DNA from: an uncultured Oscillospiraceae bacterium
GTDB taxonomy: Bacteria; Bacillota; Clostridia; Oscillospirales; Acutalibacteraceae
NCBI GenBank assembly: GCA_900541565.1
Contig: UQKB01000041.1
Span: forward strand, 1 to 5,640
Direction: 5' to 3'
Length of the DNA: 5,640 nt
Part shown: positions 1-5,530 of the stretch, one piece after another
How the letters are laid out: every line of letters begins with the position of its first letter
How positions within the stretch are numbered: the stretch's first letter is position 1
Translations under genes and position numbers: made by a program
The notes under the pieces: model-generated
What the model was told of the DNA's origin: nothing
Databases searched by the model: none
What the model saw: the letters and a program-made list of their open reading frames with translations, nothing else

Positions 1-63
1 TCTGTATGAACTCCTTTATTCCACTAAACTGTTGCACTTGATAGTATAATTCACCAAACAAGC
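1..63 (-). other. Left-edge intergenic with a possible ribosome binding site for the next gene
   Basis: No coding region is supported here. Read on the minus strand, the segment follows the operon-end hairpin and holds AAAGGAG at 11-17, followed by 10 bases to the window edge, so a new minus-strand gene could start just outside. A TATACT at 43-48 (minus strand) resembles a -10 box, but I find no fitting -35 hexamer 16-18 bp upstream of it. Both readings are inference; the missing sequence to the left would settle them. Confidence 0.3.
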
Positions 64-96
64 TAAAAGGGCGTATGCTTTGCATACGCCCTTTTA
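64..96 (-). terminator. Hairpin terminator at the end of the operon
   Basis: The arms 64-78 and 82-96 are perfectly complementary (15 bp) around a 3-base loop. Read on the minus strand, the stem begins in the TAA stop codon of the DUF1905 gene (94-96) and ends in TTTTAGCTTGTTTGG, a short and interrupted T-tract. The symmetrical A4/T4 flanks mean the plus-strand transcript would also form the hairpin followed by TTTTATATA, so it could work in both directions. The hairpin itself is certain; its strength as a terminator is inferred. Confidence 0.8.
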
Positions 97-363
97 TATA
101 CGCTCCTGTATGGTCACCTCTACCGTATCCCCCGGCTGTTTTCCAATCTGACGCCGTATATCCTTTCGCAGTCCGATAATGTGCCCCGGCGTTTTCATCC
201 TGACAAGGCTCCCATCATATGGCACACCGTCAAATGTGGCGTGTACCTTGACCCTCCCCTTTCCAAATTCCTCTTTTACATCAAAGGGAAAACACACATA
301 AGCGCCGTCTATATCGGGGACTTTTTCAATTACCGCCCGGAACGTATAAATCTTCCGCTCCAC
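94..363 (-). CDS. DUF1905 domain protein, function unknown
   Basis: This 89-residue protein matches the DUF1905 family along its whole length. It has the FRAVIEK first strand, an Ala-Tyr-Val-Cys-Phe-Pro-Phe-Asp-Val segment (residues 21-29), EEFG-GRVKV (31-40), the DGVPYDGSL turn (45-53) and a C-terminal [12 protein letters not shown] plus [11 protein letters not shown]1905 proteins are small beta-barrels thought to resemble the AbrB/double-psi fold. In many bacteria the domain is fused to a YdeI/OmdA-type domain, whereas here it stands alone. No catalytic motif or signal peptide is visible, so it should be cytoplasmic. The start is GTG, supported by AAAAGGAG at 371-378 with 7 bases of spacing. 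It lies 45 bp after the aminopeptidase gene and its stop codon is inside the terminator stem, so it is probably the last gene of the operon. I infer no specific role. Confidence 0.85.
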   Translation of the reverse strand: MERKIYTFRAVIEKVPDIDGAYVCFPFDVKEEFGKGRVKVHATFDGVPYDGSLVRMKTPGHIIGLRKDIRRQIGKQPGDTVEVTIQERI

Positions 364-408
364 AGACCTGCTCCTTTTCCTTTATTTCTGTACAAGGCCA
401 TGGAAAGG

Positions 409-1812
409 CTATTCGTTAAAAAATACGGAAAACGCCTTGTAGGCCATATATACATCCGTTTTTGAAACCACTTCAAACGGCGCATGCATCGAAAGCACGG
501 GAACTCCCAGGTCTACTACATCTACGTTCAAATTGGCAACGTACTTTGCAATGGTTCCGCCGCCGCCCAGGTCTACCTTGCCAAGCTCACCCGTTTGCCA
601 CAGGATCTTCTCCTTGTCAAGCATCTGCCGGATCTGCGCCATAAATTCTGCAGAGGCATCTGATGTTCCATATTTTCCGCCGTGCCCCGTATATTTTGTA
701 ATCACCACACCGTTATTGATATAGCTTGCATTATTGGCTTCAAATACGCTTGCATACGTGGGGTCAAACGCCGCGTTGACGTCCGCGGATAAGCACCGGC
801 TTTTGGAAAGTACCCGATAGCCCTCCTGCCCTTCACTTTTTGCAAGGTCAAAAATAAAATATTTCATAAAGTCGCTTTGCATTCCTGTATTGCCGTCGCT
901 TCCCGTTTCTTCCTTGTCCACAAGCACCGTAACAACTGTGTTTTTCGGAGTTTTACAATGCAGCGCAGCCATCAGCGCAGGATATGCGCACACACGGTCG
1001 TCATGGCCGTAACCGCCGATCATACTCCTGTCAAAGCCAATATCCCTTGCAGAAAACGCCGGCACAAGCTCCAGTTCAGCAGACAGAAAATCCGCCTCTG
1101 TAATTCCATAGCTTTCATTGAGCAGTCGCATCACATTCAGCTTAACAAGCTCAGACTCCTTGTCGCCTTTGAACGGACGGCTTCCAATGAGCACGTTTAA
1201 ATCTTCGCCTGTAAAGCTTTTTGCCATTGTTTTGGTCATCTGCTCCTGTGCCAAATGCGGAAGCAGATCCGTCACGCAAAAGCATGGATCCTCCGCTTTT
1301 TCACCCAAGCAAACGCTGATCGTTTCCCCGTTTTTTAAAGCGACCGTGCCGTGTAAAGCAAGCGGGATCGCCGTCCACTGGTACTTTTTAATTCCGCCGT
1401 AATAATGCGTTTTAAACAAAGCCAGGTCGTTTGCCTCATACAGCGGGTTGGGCTTTAAATCCAATCTGGGGGAATCTATATGCGCAATGGCAAGGCGCAC
1501 ACCGTTTTTACACCCATCTGTGCCGATGACCGCAAGCAAAATATTCTTATTCCTGTTCACCGTATAGATTCTGTCGCCGGCGCTGTACTTTTTGTCGGGG
1601 TCAAACCGTGTAAAGCCCGCCTGCTCTGCAAGGCCTACTGCCGTCTGCACCGCTTCGCGTTCTGTTTTCGCCTGATCTAAAAAAGTCTTATAAGGCTCAC
1701 AAAAGGTGTCTGCCGCTTTTATCTGTGAAGGTTCCAGCGTAGACACGCCGTTTTTTTTGTCTAAAAACAGCGCTTCCTTCAAAAGTGCCGCTTTTGTTTT
1801 TTCTTCTGCCAT
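409..1812 (-). CDS. M18 family metallo-aminopeptidase (aminopeptidase 1 type)
   Basis: This 467-residue enzyme is of the M18 (aspartyl aminopeptidase) family and should remove N-terminal residues from peptides in the cytosol using two metal ions. The expected metal and catalytic positions are visible: His111 in AIAHIDSPRLDLKP, Asp271/Asp272 in GYGHDDRVCAYPAL, Glu301/Glu302 in DKEETGSDGNTG, Asp344 in LSADVNAAFDP and His443 in LSMHAPFEVV. Length and motifs fit the clostridial 'probable M18 family aminopeptidase 1' (apeA-type) group. Substrate preference cannot be read from the sequence; acidic N-terminal residues are typical of part of the family. There is no signal peptide. The ATG at 1812 has AAAGGA at 1823-1828, 10 bases upstream. 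The gene starts 47 bp after the transglycosylase gene and ends 45 bp before the DUF1905 gene, consistent with operon membership. The frame is intact. Confidence 0.95.
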   Translation of the reverse strand: MAEEKTKAALLKEALFLDKKNGVSTLEPSQIKAADTFCEPYKTFLDQAKTEREAVQTAVGLAEQAGFTRFDPDKKYSAGDRIYTVNRNKNILLAVIGTDGCKNGVRLAIAHIDSPRLDLKPNPLYEANDLALFKTHYYGGIKKYQWTAIPLALHGTVALKNGETISVCLGEKAEDPCFCVTDLLPHLAQEQMTKTMAKSFTGEDLNVLIGSRPFKGDKESELVKLNVMRLLNESYGITEADFLSAELELVPAFSARDIGFDRSMIGGYGHDDRVCAYPALMAALHCKTPKNTVVTVLVDKEETGSDGNTGMQSDFMKYFIFDLAKSEGQEGYRVLSKSRCLSADVNAAFDPTYASVFEANNASYINNGVVITKYTGHGGKYGTSDASAEFMAQIRQMLDKEKILWQTGELGKVDLGGGGTIAKYVANLNVDVVDLGVPVLSMHAPFEVVSKTDVYMAYKAFSVFFNE

Positions 1813-1859
1813 ATCCTATCCATCCTTTCATGCTTTATTCTTACCGGTTTACAATGCCG

Positions 1860-2450
1860 TTATAATCGATAAAGCTGTATATATTTTTCTTTGGCGTTTT
1901 CCACTTTTACCACATACTCTGCCGTTTCCGGGTAAGGAATATTCGTCAGGCTTTTCCCATCGTCTGAATACGCGCTGTCGGCAAGCCATTGGTCCACCGC
2001 CCCAAAGCCGGCGTTATATGCGGCTACTGCAGTTTCCTCCGGCTCATACCGCTCCAAAAGGAATTTTAAAAACATTGTGCCATATTCTATATTGACCTGC
2101 GGGTCGTACAGCATTTCCGTCTCCATGGTAACTTCCCCGTTATAATAGGTCTGCAGCCATTCAAATGTTTCGGGGATGATCTGCATAAGCCCAAGCGCAC
2201 CTGCGCTGGAGCCTGCGTTCGGGTCAAACCCGCTTTCAGTCCGAATCACCGCATAAATCAGTGCCTGGTCCACACCGTATTCCCAAGCGGCCGCTTCGAC
2301 CTCATCCTGATACTTGATAGGATACGCCGCTTTTTCAAAATCATCACTGGCGCTTAAAAATGCATAAAAAGCAACCATTATTGCAATGACTGCAAATAAG
2401 ATCGTCGCCGCCAGCACGATCATCCCTGTCTTTTTCTTTTTCCTAACCAT
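1860..2450 (-). CDS. Membrane-anchored lytic transglycosylase (SLT domain)
   Basis: This is a small lytic murein transglycosylase that should cleave the MurNAc-GlcNAc bond of peptidoglycan, leaving 1,6-anhydro-MurNAc. From the ATG at 2450 it has 196 residues: a basic start (RKKKK, 3-7), one hydrophobic segment at about 10-33 acting as a membrane anchor, and an extracytoplasmic SLT domain from about residue 45. Seen in the domain are the catalytic Glu72 in AVIRTESGFDP, the GALGLMQIIP motif (84-93), AYNAG (144-148) and a closing ETAEYV (175-180, Tyr179), all typical of the Slt70-like goose-lysozyme fold. An in-frame GTG at 2456 would add two residues; neither start has a good Shine-Dalgarno sequence, and I prefer ATG. 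That start gives an 8-base overlap with the end of coaE, suggesting translational coupling. A coaE-transglycosylase pairing is familiar in clostridia. It is probably a housekeeping enzyme rather than part of a phage or secretion cluster. Confidence 0.92.
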   Translation of the reverse strand: MVRKKKKTGMIVLAATILFAVIAIMVAFYAFLSASDDFEKAAYPIKYQDEVEAAAWEYGVDQALIYAVIRTESGFDPNAGSSAGALGLMQIIPETFEWLQTYYNGEVTMETEMLYDPQVNIEYGTMFLKFLLERYEPEETAVAAYNAGFGAVDQWLADSAYSDDGKSLTNIPYPETAEYVVKVENAKEKYIQLYRL

Positions 2451-3066
2451 ATACACCGCCCAGTTTTTTCCGCAGAGGGGCCACTACCTGCACAGCCGCC
2501 TGCTCTAAATGCGTATATTCTTCCGTGCCGTCAATTACAATATCCGATTGCCGGCGGTAATAGCTTTCAGGCTGCTGCGCAGAAAGGCGCTGTAATGCCT
2601 GTTGCCTGGTAAGGCTGTCTCTGTTCATGATTCTCTGGATCCGAACTTCTTGGGGTGCTATTACGGAAACGACCAGATCGCACAGTGCATCTGCATTGCT
2701 TTCAAATAAAACCGGCGCATCAAATACAATCAGCCGCCTGTTTTCCCGCCTGTACAGGTTGATCTGCGCAAGCGTTTCTAAAAACACCCATGGGTGCACA
2801 ATCCCATTTAGCAGCGCTGTGCTTTCTCTGTCTGCAAAAGCCCTGCTTGCAAGTAAGGCCCGGTCTATGCCGCCTTCAGGCGTTTTTATATCTTCCCCAA
2901 ACGCACCGGCAAGCAGCTGCACACAGGCAGCTTTGGGCGCTGTGGCCTGTCTTGCAAGCGCGTCTGCATCAATTACAGCACAGCCATGCTTTTGCAAAAA
3001 TCCTGAAAACGTGCTTTTTCCTGATCCCGTAGGGCCGGTAAGCCCAATTACCACAAAATCACGCAA
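2443..3066 (-). CDS. coaE: Dephospho-CoA kinase
   Basis: CoaE phosphorylates the 3'-hydroxyl of the ribose in dephospho-CoA with ATP, the last step of coenzyme A synthesis, in the cytosol. The 207-residue length is normal. Visible features are the Walker A P-loop GPTGSGKST (11-19), the catalytic Asp33 in VIDAD (31-35), the conserved His91-Pro92, the FDAPVLFES substrate-site motif (115-123) and a lid helix beginning at RIMNRDSLTRQQAL. The P-loop reads GPTGSGKS where most family members have GGIGSGKS, a tolerated variant. The start is TTG at 3066, chosen because GAGGTG (3074-3079) sits 7 bases upstream. The next in-frame GTG (3054) would also leave a complete protein but is too far from that site. 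The gene overlaps the end of tsaC by 8 bases and the transglycosylase start by 8, so it is embedded in the operon. Confidence 0.96.
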   Translation of the reverse strand: MRDFVVIGLTGPTGSGKSTFSGFLQKHGCAVIDADALARQATAPKAACVQLLAGAFGEDIKTPEGGIDRALLASRAFADRESTALLNGIVHPWVFLETLAQINLYRRENRRLIVFDAPVLFESNADALCDLVVSVIAPQEVRIQRIMNRDSLTRQQALQRLSAQQPESYYRRQSDIVIDGTEEYTHLEQAAVQVVAPLRKKLGGVYG

Positions 3067-4075
3067 GGGTTTTCACCTCAAATCCTGCCGCCCGTATCAA
3101 CCGGTTATATACCGCCATTCCCATGCCCTGTGTAACAGGGCAACGAGCATACACAACGGTAATTCCGTCTTCATCTATCTTCCGCAGCTGGGCAAACAGC
3201 CGTTTTGCCTGCGCCTGGCTGTCGTTCTTTTTCCCAAGCGGATATGCCTTTACAGAAAGCCTTGGAATATCCTCCTCATAACAGAGCGCAGCGGCGTATG
3301 CTTGCGCATGCGCATTCACATAATCAATATATTTTTGATCGTCTGCTTTTATTAACAGCACCTTTGCCTTTGGCGCATAATGCCTGTATTTCATACCAGG
3401 GCTTGCAGCCTTCTGCCCACGCGCCAGGCGGTGCAGCACCGCTGCGTCTACATCTATGTTGCCAATTACAGCTTCCATTTGCTCAAGTGTAACGCCGCCC
3501 GGGCGCAAAAGGCGCGGCGGGTCCTGTGCCAGGGAAAGGACGGTCGATTCCACCCCAACCGTACATGCCCCGCCGTCTAAAACCGCGTCAATCCTTCCGT
3601 ATAAATCCTGGTACACATGTTGGGCTGTGGTGGGGCTTGGACTTCCCGACAAATTGGCAGAGGGCGCGGCAATTGGCGTTTTTGCCAATGTAATCAACGC
3701 CTGCGCCACAGGGTGGGACGGAAAGCGCACACCTACCGTGTCAAGCCCTGCGCTTACCTGGTCCGGTACAATGCCGGACTTTGGAAGCACCATGGTAAGC
3801 GGCCCCGGCCAAAAGGCGTCCGCAAGCATCTGCGCTTTTTCGGGGAACGCGCTTGTAAGCTTTTTCACTGTCTGCACATCCGCAACATGGACAATCAGCG
3901 GATTGTCCATTGGCCTTCCCTTCGCCTTGAAAATACCGGCTACAGCCTGGCCGTTTAACGCGTCGGCCCCCAGACCGTAAACCGTTTCTGTCGGCATGGC
4001 GACCAGCCCGCCTCTGCGCAGGATCGCTGCGGCCTGTTCAATTTGTGTTTCATTGAGCAATTGTGTTATCATCAT
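3059..4075 (-). CDS. tsaC: L-threonylcarbamoyladenylate synthase, long TsaC/Sua5 form
   Basis: This enzyme makes threonylcarbamoyl-AMP from threonine, bicarbonate and ATP. The TsaB/D/E proteins, not in this window, then transfer the group to A37 of ANN-decoding tRNAs (t6A). At 338 residues it is the long, Sua5-like type. The YrdC domain covers about 8-195, with PTETVYGLGADA (28-39), KGRPMDNPLIVHV (52-64), APSANLSGSPSPT (137-149) and VESTV (175-179). A linker containing SPGMKYRHYAPK (225-236), which caps the active site in Sua5 structures, leads into the C-terminal Sua5 domain (about 237-335). Two adjacent ATG codons (4075 and 4072) follow AAGGAA at 4082-4087 with 6 or 9 bases of spacing, so either may be used. 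The gene lies 60 bp after prfA, an association with the release-factor region that is common in Firmicutes (ywlC in Bacillus), and its end overlaps coaE. Confidence 0.95.
   Translation of the reverse strand: MMITQLLNETQIEQAAAILRRGGLVAMPTETVYGLGADALNGQAVAGIFKAKGRPMDNPLIVHVADVQTVKKLTSAFPEKAQMLADAFWPGPLTMVLPKSGIVPDQVSAGLDTVGVRFPSHPVAQALITLAKTPIAAPSANLSGSPSPTTAQHVYQDLYGRIDAVLDGGACTVGVESTVLSLAQDPPRLLRPGGVTLEQMEAVIGNIDVDAAVLHRLARGQKAASPGMKYRHYAPKAKVLLIKADDQKYIDYVNAHAQAYAAALCYEEDIPRLSVKAYPLGKKNDSQAQAKRLFAQLRKIDEDGITVVYARCPVTQGMGMAVYNRLIRAAGFEVKTLA
3074..3079 (-). promoter_or_regulatory. Ribosome binding site deciding the TTG start of coaE
   Basis: GAGGTG on the minus strand lies inside the last codons of tsaC, 7 bases before TTG at 3064-3066. 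It supports the unusual TTG initiation codon over the later in-frame GTG at 3054, which would be 19 bases away. Confidence 0.7.
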
Positions 4076-4135
4076 ACGTCATTCCTTGGTAAAAATCAAA
4101 GGATAATTTGTAAACTTTCCCTGAAAGTTCTGTTT

Positions 4136-5209
4136 TTACGGCGCTTCCTGTTTTAGCTGCCTGGCCCGGTACGCTGCAATCAGCGGGTCAATCACTTCAT
4201 CCAATGCGCCGTTTAAAATGTCGTCAAGCTTATACAGCGTAAGGCCGATCCTGTGATCCGTAACCCTTCCCTGCGGATAGTTATAGGTACGGATCCTTTC
4301 ACTTCTGTCGCCCGTTCCGACCTGCGCTTTTCTTTCCTGCGCCACCGCGTCCGCCTGCTGCTGCTGCTTTGCCTGTAAAAGGCGCGCCTTTAAAACTTTT
4401 AACGCTTTCTCTTTGTTTTTATATTGGCTGCGCTCATCCTGGCATTCAACCACAACGCCGGTGGGAATATGGGTAATGCGGATGGCCGATTCTGTCTTAT
4501 TGATATGCTGCCCCCCCGCGCCGCTGCTGCGAAAGGTATCAATCTGCAGGTCCGCAGGGTTAATTTCCATTTCTACATCCTCCGCTTCCGGCAATACCGC
4601 GACCGTTACAGTAGACGTGTGGATCCGCCCCTGCGACTCGGTTTCAGGCACACGCTGCACCCGGTGCACGCCGCTTTCAAATTTCAAGCGGGAATACGCG
4701 CCTATACCGCTTAGTATAAAGCTAATCTCCTTATAGCCGCCCAGTTCCGTCTGGTTTGCATTGACAAGCTCTGCTTTCCATCCACGCTTTTCGGCATACA
4801 TGCTGTACATCCGAAAAAGCACACTGCAAAACAGCGCCGCCTCTTCCCCGCCTGCGCCGCCGCGTATTTCCATAATCACGTTTCTGTCATCGTTGGGGTC
4901 TTTGGGCAGCAGCAAAATTTTAAGCTCCTCCTCCAAAGCGTCTGCCTGCGCCTTTGCTTCAGCCAGCTCCTGCTCTGCCATTTCCTTAAGTTCTTTTTCC
5001 AAACCCGGCTCGTGCAGCAGCTCCTTTGCCTGCTGCTGCTGCTCCAACGTATTTTTATACTCCTTATATTTTAAAGCTACCGGCTCAAGCTCCCGCAGCT
5101 CTTTCATAATCTGTGTATATCTTTCCGGGTCTGCCGCAACAGCACCATCATAAAGCTTACGCGTAAGCTCTTCAAAACGTTTTTCAAATACTGCAAGCTT
5201 CTCGAGCAC
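4136..5209 (-). CDS. prfA: Peptide chain release factor 1
   Basis: RF1 recognises UAA and UAG in the ribosomal A site and triggers release of the finished peptide. The 357-residue length is standard. The N-terminal helical domain (1-100, rich in Glu, Lys and Gln) precedes the PCRF region with [13 protein letters not shown] (115-127). The stop-codon-reading loop has PET at 188-190 (RF1 PxT signature; RF2 has SPF), followed by [13 protein letters not shown]. The catalytic GGQ is at 232-234 in [15 protein letters not shown], and the C-terminus holds [22 protein letters not shown] (300-321). The start is GTG at 5209, set by AAGGTGG (5217-5223) 7 bases upstream. There are two four-glutamine tracts, at 57-60 and 282-285. 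Gaps are 46 bp to the DUF951 gene and 60 bp to tsaC. The PrmC methylase gene that often lies beside prfA is not in this window. Confidence 0.97.
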   Translation of the reverse strand: MLEKLAVFEKRFEELTRKLYDGAVAADPERYTQIMKELRELEPVALKYKEYKNTLEQQQQAKELLHEPGLEKELKEMAEQELAEAKAQADALEEELKILLLPKDPNDDRNVIMEIRGGAGGEEAALFCSVLFRMYSMYAEKRGWKAELVNANQTELGGYKEISFILSGIGAYSRLKFESGVHRVQRVPETESQGRIHTSTVTVAVLPEAEDVEMEINPADLQIDTFRSSGAGGQHINKTESAIRITHIPTGVVVECQDERSQYKNKEKALKVLKARLLQAKQQQQADAVAQERKAQVGTGDRSERIRTYNYPQGRVTDHRIGLTLYKLDDILNGALDEVIDPLIAAYRARQLKQEAP

Positions 5210-5216
5210 TATGTAA

Positions 5217-5223
5217 CCACCTT
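5217..5223 (-). promoter_or_regulatory. Ribosome binding site deciding the GTG start of prfA
   Basis: AAGGTGG on the minus strand is 7 bases before the GTG at 5207-5209. It fixes the start so that the protein begins MLEKL, in line with other RF1 proteins. Confidence 0.7.
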
Positions 5224-5255
5224 TTCTGTTATTTTACACCGTTTGACACACACCG

Positions 5256-5441
5256 CTAACGCGTCTGCCGAACAATTTTTTTTATATTTTTTTCCGCCTT
5301 AGCGCGCGGCAGCATAATTTCATGCCCACAGCCACAGCATTTTATTTTAAAATCCATCCCTATACGAAGCACAGAAAACGTTTTGCTGCCACATGGATGC
5401 GGTTTTTTCATTTCCAGTATATCGCCTAACCGCACATCCAT
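5256..5441 (-). CDS. DUF951 family small protein (YyzM-like)
   Basis: This 61-residue cytoplasmic protein belongs to DUF951, a family widespread in Firmicutes (YyzM in Bacillus subtilis) with no established function known to me. The characteristic sequence is complete: LGDILEMKKPHPCGSK (5-20), a central beta strand region (FSVLRIGMDFKIKC), then CCGCGHEIMLPR (35-46) and a lysine-rich C-terminal end (KNIKKIV). Cys17, Cys35, Cys36 and Cys38 plus His15 and His40 could bind zinc, which is inference. The frame stays open 21 codons further up to an ATG at 5504, but that extension would run through the promoter and terminator. The ATG at 5441 has AAAGGAGG (5451-5458) at 9 bases and gives the family's normal length. 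It is the first gene after the promoter and 46 bp ahead of prfA, which hints at a role near translation. Confidence 0.92.
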   Translation of the reverse strand: MDVRLGDILEMKKPHPCGSKTFSVLRIGMDFKIKCCGCGHEIMLPRAKAEKNIKKIVRQTR

Positions 5442-5450
5442 TGCGCAACC

Positions 5451-5458
5451 CCTCCTTT
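5451..5458 (-). promoter_or_regulatory. Strong ribosome binding site of the DUF951 gene
   Basis: AAAGGAGG on the minus strand, 9 bases before ATG at 5439-5441, is a near-perfect match to the 16S rRNA end. It decides the short start of the DUF951 gene over the in-frame ATG at 5504. Confidence 0.85.
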
Positions 5459-5475
5459 TGCCTGTTTTAAATTTT

Positions 5476-5504
5476 ATTATAACATTTATACCAAAAAAAT
5501 ACAA
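5476..5504 (-). promoter_or_regulatory. Sigma-A-type promoter of the operon
   Basis: On the minus strand TATAAT (5476-5481) is a perfect -10 box, and TTGTAT (5499-5504) a moderate -35 box, with a 17-bp A/T-rich spacer. Transcription would begin near 5468-5470 and leave a leader of about 28 bases ahead of the DUF951 start. The -35 box shares bases with the base of the upstream terminator stem. The hexamers and spacing are seen directly; activity is inferred. Confidence 0.7.
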
Positions 5505-5530
5505 CGGGCAGACAATCCCTCTGCCCGTTG
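5491..5530 (-). terminator. Rho-independent terminator of the upstream, off-window gene
   Basis: The arms 5502-5511 and 5521-5530 pair perfectly (10 bp, GC-rich centre, with one more A-T pair at 5512/5520 tightening the loop to 7 bases). On the minus strand the stem is followed by TATTTTTTTGG, a good T-tract, at 5491-5501. The plus-strand side lacks a continuous T run, so the direction is most likely minus, ending a gene that begins beyond position 5640. Confidence 0.88.

Noticed and set aside
1751..1758. A8 run (minus strand) early in the M18 gene forming A-AAA-AAC, a possible -1 frameshift heptamer
   Set aside because: The -1 frame meets a stop after about 17 codons and the zero frame encodes a complete conserved enzyme; nothing suggests programmed shifting.
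2627..3355. Plus-strand open frame of 242 codons antisense to coaE and tsaC
   Set aside because: It lies wholly opposite two well-recognised genes, has no family resemblance, and is Ser/Ala/Cys-rich as expected of a reverse-frame shadow.
3456..3980. Plus-strand open frame of 174 codons antisense to tsaC
   Set aside because: Mirror of the conserved YrdC domain with no ribosome binding site and no recognisable motif.
4113..4129. Seven-bp hairpin between prfA and tsaC
   Set aside because: AACTTTC pairs with GAAAGTT over a 3-base loop, but the stem is AT-rich and no T-tract follows, so a terminator is not supported.
4355..5041. Two CTG/CAG four-unit repeats in prfA
   Set aside because: They encode short glutamine tracts (residues 57-60 and 282-285) in helical regions; four units are unremarkable and not a repeat element.
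5231..5256. TAAAAT (minus strand) ahead of prfA as an internal promoter
   Set aside because: The hexamer 17 bp upstream is TTAGCG, matching only three consensus positions, so the evidence is too weak.
5442..5504. Longer N-terminus of the DUF951 protein starting at the ATG at 5504
   Set aside because: The extension would overlap the -10 and -35 boxes and the terminator stem, and the strong AAAGGAGG lies just before the ATG at 5441.
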